A stretch of 64,000 bases of DNA from Alkalicoccus luteus (GCF_012034335.1 NZ_JAATHJ010000013.1:1-64000); one strand, 5' to 3'. Positions 8,013-18,076 are shown, numbered from the stretch's first letter. The notes: a model not told the origin generated them from the letters alone. Program-made: numbers and translations.

Positions 8013-9015
8013 CTCGTACGTTCACCTCCGGTCCGTCCCACTGGTCTGTATGAATCCAGCAGCGTACTTGATTTCCGTCGTCTAACTCTTCCAGATCCGG
8101 CAGACGCTCTACGCACATTTCTCGTGCAAACGGGCAGCGGGGCGCAAAACGGCAGCCGTCCGGAAGCTCATCTGGACGCGGGACCATGCCGCGGATCACT
8201 TCGAGTTCGTCCTGGTCAATATCGTGACGTGGCAGGGACTTCAGCAGGCCAACCGTATATGGATGCTTCGGCTTGGAGAAAAGAGTTTCCACGTCTGCGT
8301 ATTCAATGATTTTACCTGCATACATAACGGCAACGTAGTCGCACGTTTCCGCCACGACGCCGAGGTCGTGCGTGATGAGCATCATCGACATGCCGAGGTC
8401 TTTCTGCAAGTTGTTGATCAGACGCAAAATCTGAGCCTGAATCGTCACGTCGAGAGCCGTCGTCGGCTCATCGGCAATCAGCAGCTCTGGATCACACGCG
8501 AGGGCAATCGCGATCATCGCGCGCTGGCGCATACCGCCGGAGAGCTCGTGCGGGTAAGCTTTCACCCGGGCCTTCGGAGAAGGAATACCAACGAGTTCCA
8601 GCATATCAACTGCTTTATTCAGAGCTTCCTTTTTGGACATGCCACGGTGAATCTGATAAGCTTCCGCAATTTGGTCGCCGACGGTGTAGACCGGGTTCAG
8701 AGACGTCATTGGCTCCTGAAAGATCATCGAGATTTTATTCCCGCGGATCTGGCGCATTTCTGCTTCACTTTTCTCAAGCAGGTCCTCGCCGTGGAAGTAA
8801 ATATGGCCGCCCTTGATTTTACCCGGGTCTTCGATCAGACGCATGATAGAAAGGGACGTGATACTTTTTCCTGAACCGGACTCGCCCACGATTCCGAGCG
8901 TTTTTCCGGCTGGAACGTCAAAGTGTACACCGTCAACGGCCTTAATTTCCCCTTTATGGGTAAAGAAGGACGTCTGGAGGTCGTCCACTTTAATAATGGA
9001 TGGTTTTTGTTCCAA
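7972..9015 (-). CDS. Oligopeptide/dipeptide ABC transporter ATP-binding protein, OppD/DppD type
   Basis: A 347-residue ATPase with Walker A GESGSGKS, signature [16 protein letters not shown], Walker [12 protein letters not shown] and switch ITHDLG, followed by the Opp C-terminal Cys cluster ([14 protein letters not shown]). TTG at 9015 is preferred over a GTG at 9027, because that GTG lies inside the Shine-Dalgarno AAAGGTGGG. Pairs with the OppF-like protein as the heterodimeric motor of the importer. Confidence 0.88.
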   Translation of the reverse strand: MEQKPSIIKVDDLQTSFFTHKGEIKAVDGVHFDVPAGKTLGIVGESGSGKSITSLSIMRLIEDPGKIKGGHIYFHGEDLLEKSEAEMRQIRGNKISMIFQEPMTSLNPVYTVGDQIAEAYQIHRGMSKKEALNKAVDMLELVGIPSPKARVKAYPHELSGGMRQRAMIAIALACDPELLIADEPTTALDVTIQAQILRLINNLQKDLGMSMMLITHDLGVVAETCDYVAVMYAGKIIEYADVETLFSKPKHPYTVGLLKSLPRHDIDQDELEVIRGMVPRPDELPDGCRFAPRCPFAREMCVERLPDLEELDDGNQVRCWIHTDQWDGPEVNVRDDYSTADPESTKS

Positions 9016-9048
9016 CGTGTTTCCCACCTTTCAATGTCGGAATATCGG

Positions 9049-9969
9049 TTAATCCAGCTCGATCCGCTTGTTGAGGAGTCGATAGGAAATATCTACAAGG
9101 AAGTTAACGAAAACAAACAACAGAGCAAGAATCAGTACAGCACCCTGAACGATCGGGAAATCACGCTGTGAAATAGCTTCCACGACGAGTCGTCCAAGAC
9201 CGTTAATCGCAAATACGGTTTCTGTCAGAACAGCTCCGCCGAGAAGCGTACCGAACTGAAGACCAACGACCGTAACAACCGGGATCATCGCATTACGCAG
9301 CGCGTGCTTATACACGACATAGCGTTCTTTTACTCCTTTGGCGCGGGCTGTGCGGATGTAATCCTGATGAATAACTTCGAGCATACTGGAACGCATCATT
9401 CGGGCAATAATGGCTGCCCCGGCGGTTCCAAGAGTAATAACAGGCAGGATAGCGGCCTGCGGAGAGCCCCATCCGGAAACGGGCATCCAGTCAATGTTCA
9501 AGGCTAAGTACTGAATCAGCATAAGGCCGAGCCAGAAGTTCGGCATGGAGAGGCCGAATAAGGCAAAGACCATGATAAACATGTCAGAAAAAGAATTACG
9601 TCGCGTCGCCGAAACAACGCCGGCGATGATGCCGATAAACACGCTGACAATCGTACTGTAAAGGGCAAGTTCTACGGTAATCCAGAAACGGACGCCGATT
9701 TCGTCGCTAACAGCACGTCCGCTGCGGATCGAGTTGCCGAGATCGCCTTGTACAGCATTGCCGACAAACGTGCCGTACTGCACGTAAAGCGGATCATTCA
9801 GGCCGAGACGGTCACGCATTTGTTCAATCTGTGTTTCGCTCGCACGCTCCCCAGCCATAATCTGAGCCGGATCCCCCGGAATGAGGTGCATCATCAGAAA
9901 GACGATGATCGTCACCCCGAACATAACCGGAATGGTTTGAAGCAGGCGGCGTATCGTATATTTAATCAA
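9049..9969 (-). CDS. Oligopeptide/dipeptide ABC transporter permease, OppB/DppB type
   Basis: A 306-residue permease. The N-terminal helix segment MIKYTIRRLLQTIPVMFGVT is the DppB hallmark, and the EAA-type loop is seen at RTARAKGVKERYVVYKHALRN (about residues 206-226). TTG start behind GAGGTG seven bases away. Forms the channel with the second permease, whose stop lies 25 bases upstream. Confidence 0.9.
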   Translation of the reverse strand: MIKYTIRRLLQTIPVMFGVTIIVFLMMHLIPGDPAQIMAGERASETQIEQMRDRLGLNDPLYVQYGTFVGNAVQGDLGNSIRSGRAVSDEIGVRFWITVELALYSTIVSVFIGIIAGVVSATRRNSFSDMFIMVFALFGLSMPNFWLGLMLIQYLALNIDWMPVSGWGSPQAAILPVITLGTAGAAIIARMMRSSMLEVIHQDYIRTARAKGVKERYVVYKHALRNAMIPVVTVVGLQFGTLLGGAVLTETVFAINGLGRLVVEAISQRDFPIVQGAVLILALLFVFVNFLVDISYRLLNKRIELD

Positions 9970-9994
9970 AGTGTTTCACCTCGCTTGCGTTATT

Positions 9995-10891
9995 TTATGC
10001 TTTCAGCTTCGGATCCAGTGCGTCACGGACTCCGTCACCAAACAGGTTGAAGGCAAGAACGACCAGGACGATGGCAATACCAGGGAAGAGGGCGACATGC
10101 GGATGTTCCCACATATAGTTTCTTCCTGCAGACAGCATCGCTCCCCATTCCGGTGTAGGAGGCTGAGCTCCAAGACCGAGGAAGGAAAGCCCGCTTGCTG
10201 TCAGAACAGCTGTTGCGATAAACAATGTTGCCTGAACGATGATCGGCGACATAATGTTCGGCAGAATGTGCCGGAAAATGATCCGGAAATCTGACGCGCC
10301 GAGTGCACGCACCGCATCCACATATTCCAGCTGGCGGACAGCAAGCGTGGAACCTCGTACGATTCGGGCGAAAACAGGTACGGCGAAAATGGAAATCGCA
10401 ATGATCACGTTGTTGATACTCGGTCCGAGAACAGCAACGATACCAAGTGCAAGCAGGATACCAGGGAACGCAAGGAGAACGTCCATCGTACGCATAATGA
10501 TCGCGTCAATTGCTTTTCCGTAGTAGCCGGACACGATCCCGAGTGCGACCCCGAACACCATTCCGATTGCTACAGAAAGGAATCCTATGTAAAGTGTAAT
10601 CGACATTCCATGAATAATACGGGTAAAGATGTCACGTCCGTGATGGTCCGTGCCAAACCAGTGCTCAGAAGAAGGGCCCTGAAGCCGTGCCTGTACGTTC
10701 GGCATGTTCGGATCCAGACTCGTCAGCATCGGTCCGACAAAGGCCGTAATAATGAAGAAAACGATCAAAATACCGCCGGCCATCGCCAAATAGTTCTGAC
10801 GAAGCTTACGCCAGGCCGTTTTGAAGTTTTCCAAATATGGATTGATCCGCTTCGGATCTTTTGGGGCATGTCTGACAGTTGTCTCAGCCAT
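9995..10891 (-). CDS. Oligopeptide/dipeptide ABC transporter permease, OppC/DppC type
   Basis: A 298-residue permease. It has the DppC-type N-terminal helix, the FGTDHHGRDIFTRIIHG motif near residue 97 and an EAA loop at YVDAVRALGASDFRIIFRHI. It is the first gene of the leftward operon and has a long intergenic region upstream, facing the binding-protein gene. Confidence 0.9.
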   Translation of the reverse strand: MAETTVRHAPKDPKRINPYLENFKTAWRKLRQNYLAMAGGILIVFFIITAFVGPMLTSLDPNMPNVQARLQGPSSEHWFGTDHHGRDIFTRIIHGMSITLYIGFLSVAIGMVFGVALGIVSGYYGKAIDAIIMRTMDVLLAFPGILLALGIVAVLGPSINNVIIAISIFAVPVFARIVRGSTLAVRQLEYVDAVRALGASDFRIIFRHILPNIMSPIIVQATLFIATAVLTASGLSFLGLGAQPPTPEWGAMLSAGRNYMWEHPHVALFPGIAIVLVVLAFNLFGDGVRDALDPKLKA

Positions 10892-11304
10892 AACGAAACC
10901 TCTCTTTCACAAAATATATTTGATTCTGACAAATGTAACCACTTAATTGCCATTTTACTCCTATAATAATAGGAAACTGAATAAACGATACGAAAAAATT
11001 ATATCATTAACACACTTTTACACAAGGGATATTCTTAAAAAAGGCAGATATTTTTACAATATAGTTTTGTATGTAAATTAAATCTGGCATATGTTGTAAA
11101 AAAGCTTGTAAGAAAGGTTAACAAGCAAGTGATTTATTGCACAAAGCTTGTATTCCTTTAACGCGGTGATGAAGTTATATTGCAGTAATAATTGCTCAAT
11201 ATATTATTTTCAGAAAAAAAGAACTTGTTTTTTTATGAACCGTATTGTAAATTAAAGTGGAGCAAGAATGTAAAAATATGAGATACCATTAAGGGGGAAC
11301 GATC
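10892..11304. promoter_or_regulatory. Divergent control region of the peptide importer
   Basis: A 413-base AT-rich stretch without genes separates the leftward permease operon from the rightward binding-protein gene and must carry both promoters. It contains a short inverted repeat at 10959-10974 (TCCTAT, 4 bases, ATAGGA) that could be an operator, and a candidate rightward promoter at 11225-11253. I recognise no CodY box or riboswitch. Confidence 0.5.
11225..11253 (+). promoter_or_regulatory. Candidate sigma-A promoter of the binding-protein gene
   Basis: TTGTTT (11225-11230), a 17-base spacer and TAAATT (11248-11253), four of six consensus bases in each box, located 52 bases before the start codon. 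Confidence 0.4.
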
Positions 11305-12999
11305 ATGCTAAAAAGCAAGACGCTGAAAGCAGCGCTCATCACGACTGCTGCTGCCATGACATTCGCGGCGTGTGCCAGCGAGCCGGACAATAACGGCGGC
11401 GGGGACAACAACGCTGCACCGGACAACGGGGCAGAAGAGAACAATGAAGAAGCAGCCGACAACGCCGACAACAATGACGGCGAAGAAGCAGCTGACGGAG
11501 AAGGCGAAGCGACGGATGAGGATCTCGATCCGAACAACCTCGTTATCGCACAGATTTCCGACATCGTTGCACTTGATCCTCAAGGATCCAACGACGTACC
11601 TTCCAGTAACGTGCAGCACAACCTCTACGAAACACTTGTAGCACAGTCTGAAGAGGGCGAAATCGAGCCGCTTCTTGCTGAAGAGTGGGAAGATGTAGAA
11701 GAAGACGTATGGCAGTTCACGCTCCGTGAAGGCGTGACGTTCCACGACGGTTCTGACTTTACAGCGGATGACGTTGTCGCTACTTTCGAGCGGATCCAGG
11801 ACCCGGATGTTGCATCCGAGCGTGCGTTCCTCTTTGAAATGGTTGAAGAAGTCGTCGCAGTAGATGACTATACAGTAGAATTCCACACAGAGTTTCCTTT
11901 CGCTCCGCTGCCGGCACACCTGGCGCACACTGGCGGAAGCATCATCAGTGAGGAAGCAATTGAAGCAGACTACGATCAGGCAGCAGACGGCGGACAGCCT
12001 GGCGACTACCTGAACGAAAATCCATCCGGAACTGGTTTCTTCCAGTTTGAAGAGTGGAGCCCGGGCTCTGAAGTCGTACTGAGCCGCAACGACGATTATT
12101 GGGGTGATCCTGCAGGCGTTGACCAGGTAACGTTCAAGGTAACTCCTGAGCCGCAGACGCAGATTGGTGAGCTTGAAACTGGTGCAGCAAGCATCATCTA
12201 TCCTGTACGTCCTGATGACCGTAACCGTGTAGACGGAACAGACGGTATCAGCGTATACGAGCAGGAAAGCTTAAGCCTTGCATACATCGGCTTCAACATG
12301 CAGCAGGACCCGCTTGATGACCAGCAGGTGCGTCAGGCACTGACAATGGCGATCAACAAGGACGACATCATTGAAGGTGCAACTGGAGGGACTGCAAACC
12401 CTGCCGTTGGTCCGATCAACGATCTCGTATTCGGTTTCTCTGATGAAGTAGAAGAGCTTGGCTACGATCCAGAACGTGCGCAGGAGCTGCTTGAAGAAGC
12501 TGGCTACGGCGACGGTATGGACATCACGCTCTGGACGAACGACAGCGAAGAGCGTATCCAGATTGCAGAACTCGTTCAGGCACAGCTCTCCGTGATCGGC
12601 GTTAACGCGGAGATCGAAGTACTTGAGTGGGGCGCGTACCTCGACAGCACAGCTGAAGGGGAGCATGACATGTTCATCCTCGGTTGGGTAACAGTAACAG
12701 CGGATGCCGACTACGGTATGTACGCACTGTTCCATTCCAGCCAGCAGGGTGCAGCAGGTAACCGTTCCTTCATGGACAACGAAGAGCTTGACCAGCTGCT
12801 TGACGATGCACGTACAGAAACAGATGAAGCTACTCGTGAAGACCTTTACGAGCAGGCGATGGAAATTCTCGTAGAAGAAGCTCCAATGCTTTATCTGTAT
12901 CACTCTGACTACCTCGTCGGTCTTCGTGACGAAGTACAAGGCTTCTGGAAGCATCCAAACGGCCTTTACCAGCTACACGAAGTAACAATCGAAGAATAG
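11305..12999 (+). CDS. Peptide ABC transporter substrate-binding lipoprotein, OppA/DppE family
   Basis: A 564-residue lipoprotein. The signal peptide ends MTFAAC, with lipidated Cys at about residue 23, then a roughly 55-residue linker made almost only of Asp, Glu, Asn, Gly and Ala, as seen in salt-adapted bacteria. The mature part is the family 5 solute-binding fold (DPQGSNDVPS near the start; LREGVTFHDGSDFTADDVV around residues 140-158; C-terminal YLYHSDYLVGLRDEVQGF). It delivers peptides to the permease/ATPase set encoded divergently. Start ATG 11305 behind AAGGGGG. A strong terminator follows. Confidence 0.9.
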   Translation: MLKSKTLKAALITTAAAMTFAACASEPDNNGGGDNNAAPDNGAEENNEEAADNADNNDGEEAADGEGEATDEDLDPNNLVIAQISDIVALDPQGSNDVPSSNVQHNLYETLVAQSEEGEIEPLLAEEWEDVEEDVWQFTLREGVTFHDGSDFTADDVVATFERIQDPDVASERAFLFEMVEEVVAVDDYTVEFHTEFPFAPLPAHLAHTGGSIISEEAIEADYDQAADGGQPGDYLNENPSGTGFFQFEEWSPGSEVVLSRNDDYWGDPAGVDQVTFKVTPEPQTQIGELETGAASIIYPVRPDDRNRVDGTDGISVYEQESLSLAYIGFNMQQDPLDDQQVRQALTMAINKDDIIEGATGGTANPAVGPINDLVFGFSDEVEELGYDPERAQELLEEAGYGDGMDITLWTNDSEERIQIAELVQAQLSVIGVNAEIEVLEWGAYLDSTAEGEHDMFILGWVTVTADADYGMYALFHSSQQGAAGNRSFMDNEELDQLLDDARTETDEATREDLYEQAMEILVEEAPMLYLYHSDYLVGLRDEVQGFWKHPNGLYQLHEVTIEE

Positions 13000-13008
13000 A
13001 ACATTTCT

Positions 13009-13036
13009 ATCCCCGGAGCCAGCCTCCGGGGATTTT
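13009..13036 (+). terminator. Terminator of the binding-protein gene
   Basis: ATCCCCGGAG pairs with CTCCGGGGAT around a 5-base loop and is followed by TTTT. Confidence 0.85.
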
Positions 13037-13066
13037 CTTATTCGTACTGAAAAGCCTGCTTACCTG

Positions 13067-13095
13067 TTGAAGCGGGAGTACGGATTTAGTATACT
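13067..13095 (+). promoter_or_regulatory. Sigma-A promoter of aspartokinase
   Basis: TTGAAG (13067-13072), exactly 17 bases, then TATACT (13090-13095). The leader of roughly 55-60 bases is too short for a lysine riboswitch. Confidence 0.7.
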
Positions 13096-13158
13096 TACGT
13101 TATGTCTTTTCAAAGAGGACATTTGTGTATTTAAAAGAAACAAAAAGGGGACAGGCAT

Positions 13159-14523
13159 ATGGTGAAGGTAGCAAAATTCGGCGGCAGCTCGCTGGCTGAC
13201 GCCGGACAGTTTGAAAAAGCAGCGGCCATTATCCGGGCGGACAGCGAACGCAGGCTGATCGTCGTTTCCGCACCCGGAAAACGGCATGCAGAAGACATCA
13301 AGACAACCGATCTGCTTGTCACCCTGGCAGCTGACGTACTGGAGAATGGTCCTGTTGAGGAAAGCCTTCAGGCGGTAAAAGAGCGCTATGAATCGATCGT
13401 CCGCGGACTGGGCCTGTCGGGAAATCCGGCAGCCGAAACAGAACAGCAGCTGCGGAAGCTGATTGACGAATACAAAACCGATCCGCCACGGCTCATGGAT
13501 GCGCTCATGGCAAGTGGTGAAAATGAAAACGCAAAGGTCATGGCTGCTTATTTGCAGTCGTTGGGAGAAACGGCCCGGTATTTATCGCCGGAGGAAGCCG
13601 GCATGGTTGTGACAGACGAACCGGCAAACGCCCGCATTCTGCCGGAAGCGTACGCTCGTCTGAAGAAACTGCGCGAAGAGGAAGGCATTCTTGTGATTCC
13701 TGGATTTTTTGGAGTGTCTAAAGCGGGGCATATCGTTACGTTTCCGCGAGGCGGCTCGGATATCAGCGGCTCTATCGTCGCTGCAGGTGTCGAAGCATCC
13801 CTATACGAAAACTTTACAGATGTTGATTCCGTTTACTCGGTCAACCCGTCGCTCGTCGAGAACCCGAAAGAAATGAAGCAGCTGACGTACCGGGAAATGC
13901 GGGAGCTTGCGTATGCCGGATTTTCGGTGTTCCACGATGAAGCGCTGCTGCCGGTTGTAGCAAAGAAAGTGCCGATCGCCATCAAAAATACGAATCATCC
14001 GGACGCGCCGGGAACACGGATCACTGCTGAGCGGGAACGGGAAGGTCTGCCGGTGATCGGCATTGCAAGCGACAGCGGGTTTGTGACGATCAACCTGACG
14101 AAATATTTGATGAACCGGGAAGTCGGCTTTGGCCGGAATTTGCTGAACATTTTAGCTGAAGAAGGCATTTCCTTTGAGCATACGCCTTCCGGAATCGATA
14201 ATATGTCGATCATCGTGCGTGAGGAGTATTTAAACGAAACAGCTGAAGCGCGCATCCTCGAGCGGATCCGGCAGGAGCTTAACGTGGAAGAAGTACACGT
14301 AGAGCGGAACCTGGCCATGGTCATGGTCGTCGGAGAAGGCATGGCAAGCACGGTCGGTGTCGCATCCAAGGCGACGACGGCCCTCTCAGAAGCGGGCGTG
14401 AACATTAAGATGATCAACCAAGGATCCTCTGAGGTGAGCATGATGTTCGGCGTAAACGCGCAAGATGCTGATTTGGCCGTCAAAAGCCTCTATAAGGCAT
14501 GCTTTGAAAAAGAACCGGTATAA
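13159..14523 (+). CDS. yclM: Aspartate kinase, class III (YclM type)
   Basis: A 454-residue single-chain aspartokinase, the length of B. subtilis YclM. It starts with the nucleotide-binding KFGGSS motif (residues 5-10) and contains GGSDISGSIVAAG around residues 198-210 and FTDVDSVYSVNP near 219-230. Residues from about 310 form two ACT domains, the second containing NIKMINQGSSEVSMMFGV. The reaction is ATP plus L-aspartate to 4-phospho-L-aspartate, the first step to lysine, threonine and methionine. Class III enzymes are usually feedback-inhibited by lysine and threonine. It is monocistronic, with its own promoter and terminator. Confidence 0.92.
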   Translation: MVKVAKFGGSSLADAGQFEKAAAIIRADSERRLIVVSAPGKRHAEDIKTTDLLVTLAADVLENGPVEESLQAVKERYESIVRGLGLSGNPAAETEQQLRKLIDEYKTDPPRLMDALMASGENENAKVMAAYLQSLGETARYLSPEEAGMVVTDEPANARILPEAYARLKKLREEEGILVIPGFFGVSKAGHIVTFPRGGSDISGSIVAAGVEASLYENFTDVDSVYSVNPSLVENPKEMKQLTYREMRELAYAGFSVFHDEALLPVVAKKVPIAIKNTNHPDAPGTRITAEREREGLPVIGIASDSGFVTINLTKYLMNREVGFGRNLLNILAEEGISFEHTPSGIDNMSIIVREEYLNETAEARILERIRQELNVEEVHVERNLAMVMVVGEGMASTVGVASKATTALSEAGVNIKMINQGSSEVSMMFGVNAQDADLAVKSLYKACFEKEPV

Positions 14524-14534
14524 CGTGAAAAAAA

Positions 14535-14559
14535 GGCGCCGCTGTCAGAAAGCGGCGCC
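14535..14559. terminator. Terminator between convergent aspartokinase and amylase genes
   Basis: GGCGCCGCT pairs with AGCGGCGCC around 7 bases, with A-run to the left and CTTTCT to the right. Confidence 0.85.
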
Positions 14560-14585
14560 CTTTCTATGAATGAAGCAGCACGGTG

Positions 14586-16049
14586 TTAACCTTTTTTTAC
14601 ATATACAGAAACACTCCCGCCGTCTACAGGAAAGTCTGCATTGCCTTCGTCATCAATTTCAATATCGTCTTCTACGCTGCCGGTCAGATCATGCCATATT
14701 TCACCGGCGCGGTGTTCGCCGACGTGCATCGTTTTCGACCCCGGCTCTCCGTTCGTCATAATGACCGCACAGCCGGAGTCGGGATGGTCCTCTGATCCGA
14801 GCCGGACCCAGCCGATGGTGCTGTGATGATCGAAATAGTCGACCTGCTCGCCGTAGCTGTACTGGTTGCGTGCGTGCAGGAGCGGATCCAGCATCTCCTT
14901 TTTACCGTCGATCGGTTCATCGCCGTCAATCCCGTAGTAATCGCCGTAAAAGACGCACGGATAGCCGTCTTCGCGCAGTAAAATAAGAGCATAGGCCATT
15001 GGCTTAAACCAGTCATCAACCCAGGATTCGAGCGATTCGCCCGGCTGGGAGTCATGGTTGTCGACGAACGTCACGACGTTCGCTTCATGCTTTTCCACGA
15101 GCGATCCTTCAAAAATGGTCCGCAGATCAAAGTCTTCGCCTTTTTCTGAAGCCTCGTGAAACCGGTAGTGCAGACCAACATCAAATAAGTCGATGCTGTA
15201 GTCGACGTACTCGAGAAACTCTTCCTTTGCTTCTGCATCCGGATTCCAAAATTCCCCTACAAAGTAAAAGTCGCCGCCCTGTTCCTCGCGCACCTGCCAG
15301 ATGAAATCAGAGATAAAGTTGTGATTAATATGTTTGATCGCGTCGAGGCGGAATCCGTCGACGCCTGTTTCGGCTGCGAACCACTTTGCCCAGTTCAGCG
15401 TTTCTTCGACGACTTCCGGATGATTGTAGTCAATGTTTGCAAACATCAGATAATCATAGTTGCCGAACTCATCATCGACGTGATCGTTCCACTCTTTTCC
15501 ATCGCCAAGAATCCGGAAGACAGCATCCTTTTCTTCCGCCTGATCGTAGTCGGTTCCATTGAAGTGATAGTAGTGCCATACGAAGTCAGAGTGTTCGCCG
15601 TCCCGTCCGGGAAACGTGAACTTGGTCCATCCTTCGATGTCATACGCATCGCTGATGACATCGGTCCGGTTGTCCGGATCAACTTCCACGACCTCAAACG
15701 TTTCCGTTTCATCTGCGCCGGCTTTATGATTCATTACCACGTCGGCGTAGACCATCACGTCGTGATCGTGACAGACCTGAATCGCTTCCAGCAGTTCTTC
15801 CTTCGTGCCGTATTTGGTTCGCACTGTTCCTTTTTGATCAAATTCACCGAGGTCATATAGGTCGTAAACGCCGTAGCCGTTGTCGTCCTGAGAGATCGCT
15901 TTTGTCACAGGCGGAATCCAGACGGCATTAATGCCAACGCACTGAAGCTCTTCCACATGCTCCTGCAGACGCTGCCAGTGTTTCCCGTCGTTCGGTACGT
16001 GCCATTCGAAAAATTGCATCATCGTGTAGTTGGATGGTATCTGTCCCAT
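14586..16049 (-). CDS. Cytoplasmic alpha-amylase, glycoside hydrolase family 13
   Basis: A 487-residue GH13 enzyme without a signal peptide (it starts MGQIPSNYTMMQFFEWHVPN). Conserved regions: I DVVMNH (103-108), II GFRLDAIKH (232-240) with nucleophile Asp236, III FVGEFW with acid/base Glu266, IV FVDNHD with Asp333. The mix matches subfamily GH13_5, which hydrolyses internal alpha-1,4 bonds of malto-oligosaccharides and glycogen, here inside the cell. AGGAGG precedes the ATG. The strongly acidic composition fits a salt-in or halotolerant cytoplasm. Confidence 0.93.
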   Translation of the reverse strand: MGQIPSNYTMMQFFEWHVPNDGKHWQRLQEHVEELQCVGINAVWIPPVTKAISQDDNGYGVYDLYDLGEFDQKGTVRTKYGTKEELLEAIQVCHDHDVMVYADVVMNHKAGADETETFEVVEVDPDNRTDVISDAYDIEGWTKFTFPGRDGEHSDFVWHYYHFNGTDYDQAEEKDAVFRILGDGKEWNDHVDDEFGNYDYLMFANIDYNHPEVVEETLNWAKWFAAETGVDGFRLDAIKHINHNFISDFIWQVREEQGGDFYFVGEFWNPDAEAKEEFLEYVDYSIDLFDVGLHYRFHEASEKGEDFDLRTIFEGSLVEKHEANVVTFVDNHDSQPGESLESWVDDWFKPMAYALILLREDGYPCVFYGDYYGIDGDEPIDGKKEMLDPLLHARNQYSYGEQVDYFDHHSTIGWVRLGSEDHPDSGCAVIMTNGEPGSKTMHVGEHRAGEIWHDLTGSVEDDIEIDDEGNADFPVDGGSVSVYVKKG

Positions 16050-16142
16050 AAAATTCCTCCTGTAAGTGATGTGGATATGCTCTTATACCCGTTACAGGCA
16101 GAATGAAACAGGACCTTCGATTACCGAAACAACCCCGTATAC

Positions 16143-16171
16143 AAAAAAACGCCCCGGCATACGGCCAGAGC
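16143..16171 (-). terminator. Terminator downstream of metA
   Basis: On the reverse strand GCTCTGGC pairs with GCCGGGGC (two G-U pairs) around 5 bases and is followed by a run of seven T. Confidence 0.7.
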
Positions 16172-16178
16172 GAGACGA

Positions 16179-17093
16179 TCAATTCCATTCGAACGGTGTC
16201 TGCTGGTAAACGTAATAGTTCAGCCAGTTGGAAAACAATAAGTGTGCGTGCGAGCGCCAGCGGTTCATCGGCGCTTCGGACGGGTCATTGTTTGGGAAAT
16301 AATGAGCAGGAATCTGCACGCTCAGTCCTCGGTCGAGATCACGCTCATACTCCTCTTTCAGCGTTACCGTGTCGTATTCGAGATGGCCGGTCGCCATCAC
16401 GTGACGCCCGTCCTTCGACATCAGCAGGAAGGGACCGGCTTCCTTTGACGAGGCAAGCAGAAGCAGATCATCATGCTCGAGCGTCGAATCGACGGCAATG
16501 TTCGTGTAGCGTGAGTGCGGGGCGATGAATTCATCATCAAAGCCGCGCAGCAGCTCAATCTGCTTCACGGCCGGATCAATCCGGTGCCGGAAAATGCCGG
16601 AACACTTTTGTTCGAGCGGCACCTTCTGAATACCGTACAGATGATAGAGAGCCGCCTGCGCTCCCCAGCAGATATGCAGGCTCGACGTCACGTTGTGCTC
16701 CGCCCAGTCCATGATCTCCGTGATTTCTTTCCAGTAAATCACGTCTTCAAAGGAAAGATGCTCAATCGGCGCACCGGTAATGATCATGCCGTCAAATTTA
16801 TGCTCGCGGATGCTGTCAAAGTCTTTATAAAACTCCTCCAGGTGCGAGTGACTGACGTTTTTCGGCTGATAGGTCACCGTACGCAAAAACGTAATGTTTA
16901 CCTGAAGCGGCGAGTTTCCGAGCAGCCTGAGCAGGTGGGCTTCTGTTTTTTCTTTTTCCGGCATGAGGTTCAAAATCACGATGTTAAGCGGACGGATGTC
17001 CTGCATCGTTGCACGCTCATCCTCCATGACGAAAATATTTTCGCCTTCCAGTACATCTTTGGCCGGAAGGTTCTTCGGGACATTAATCGGCAC
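16179..17093 (-). CDS. metA: Homoserine O-acetyltransferase, MetA family
   Basis: A 304-residue MetA. The catalytic Cys142 is in ICWGAQAAL, and His237 and Glu239 in ATGHLEYDT complete the triad region; Lys residues in [10 protein letters not shown] match the active-site block. Residue 111 is Glu (TGAPIE). Published work on MetA links Glu at this position to acetyl-CoA specificity and Gly to succinyl-CoA, so the product is predicted to be O-acetyl-L-homoserine for methionine synthesis. The leader is only about 40 nt, so the S-box (SAM) riboswitch often found on Bacillus met genes is absent here. Confidence 0.92.
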   Translation of the reverse strand: MPINVPKNLPAKDVLEGENIFVMEDERATMQDIRPLNIVILNLMPEKEKTEAHLLRLLGNSPLQVNITFLRTVTYQPKNVSHSHLEEFYKDFDSIREHKFDGMIITGAPIEHLSFEDVIYWKEITEIMDWAEHNVTSSLHICWGAQAALYHLYGIQKVPLEQKCSGIFRHRIDPAVKQIELLRGFDDEFIAPHSRYTNIAVDSTLEHDDLLLLASSKEAGPFLLMSKDGRHVMATGHLEYDTVTLKEEYERDLDRGLSVQIPAHYFPNNDPSEAPMNRWRSHAHLLFSNWLNYYVYQQTPFEWN

Positions 17094-17138
17094 TGCGGTT
17101 CCACCCTCTCCTGCTGACGCAAAAATCTGATAACTTCT

Positions 17139-17166
17139 ATTATAACAACTGGCAGGAAATCTACAA
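17139..17166 (-). promoter_or_regulatory. Sigma-A promoter of metA
   Basis: On the reverse strand: TTGTAG (17161-17166), 16-base spacer, perfect TATAAT (17139-17144), about 45 bases before the start codon. Confidence 0.65.
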
Positions 17167-17296
17167 TGATTTTATCCGGAAGCCGCGCACATGTAAACGC
17201 TTAACTGCACGAAATTGGCTGTAAACCGCTGTACGACGCAGTTTAGTTGGCTTATAATGGACGGAGCATTTATATTCAGAGAGGGGACAGAAGACG

Positions 17297-18076
17297 ATGG
17301 CCGATCGAAAACTGCTTTTTTTTGACATAGACGGAACACTTGTAGACGAGGAGAAAAAACTGCCTGATTCAACGGTGAAAGCGATTCAGGAGCTGCAGGA
17401 CGCCGGACACTATACAGCGATCGCGACGGGGCGGGCACCATTTATGTTCAGCCGGCTGCGCGAGAAGCTTTCTATCAGCTCTTTCGTCAGCTTTAACGGC
17501 TCATACGTGGAATTTGAAGGCGAAACGATTCACGAAAATCCGCTGAAATACGAAGAGTTGAAGCGGCTGACTACGATGGCAGGAACGAATGATCATCCGC
17601 TCGTATACCTGGACCACCGCGATATGAAAGCGAATGTCCCGCACCATCCGCACATTGAAGAAAGCATCGGATCGCTTAAGTTTGACCATCCCGAATTTGA
17701 TGATACGTACTTAAACACGCGTCCGATCTATCAGACGCTGCTGTTCTGCACCGATGGAGAAGAGAAGCCGTACGAACAGGAATTCAGCGACTTTGATTTT
17801 ATCCGCTGGCATGAAGTCTCCACGGACATCATCCCGTCCGGCGGATCCAAAGCGATCGGCATCGAAGCGATGATGAAGCGCCTCGGCGCTACGCGCGACG
17901 ACGTCTACGTGTTCGGGGACGGGCCAAACGATATTGAAATGCTCTCCTTTACAAAAAACAGCGTAGCCATGGGCAACTCTGTACCGGCAGCTCTGAAGGC
18001 AGCCTCTCACGTAACAGGCCACGTAGGTGAAGACGGACTTGCAGACGCCCTGCGCCAATTTGGACTAATCAAGTAG
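17297..18076 (+). CDS. Cof-type HAD-superfamily phosphatase
   Basis: A 259-residue HAD hydrolase of the Cof/type IIB class. Motif I is FFDIDGTLVD (residues 8-17, nucleophile and acid/base Asp), motif II Ser is in FVSFNGS, motif III Lys in SKAIG and motif IV in FGDGPNDIEML. A C2B cap domain spans roughly residues 80-180. Such enzymes dephosphorylate sugar phosphates, FMN or nucleotides; the substrate is not deducible. GAGGGGA precedes the ATG. Confidence 0.88.
   Translation: MADRKLLFFDIDGTLVDEEKKLPDSTVKAIQELQDAGHYTAIATGRAPFMFSRLREKLSISSFVSFNGSYVEFEGETIHENPLKYEELKRLTTMAGTNDHPLVYLDHRDMKANVPHHPHIEESIGSLKFDHPEFDDTYLNTRPIYQTLLFCTDGEEKPYEQEFSDFDFIRWHEVSTDIIPSGGSKAIGIEAMMKRLGATRDDVYVFGDGPNDIEMLSFTKNSVAMGNSVPAALKAASHVTGHVGEDGLADALRQFGLIK

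Noticed and set aside
13096-13158. Possible lysine riboswitch upstream of aspartokinase
   Set aside because: The leader after the promoter is only about 60 nt, far shorter than an L-box.
17094-17296. Possible S-box (SAM) riboswitch upstream of metA
   Set aside because: The promoter at 17139-17166 leaves a leader of about 40 nt, and none of the S-box core sequences are visible.
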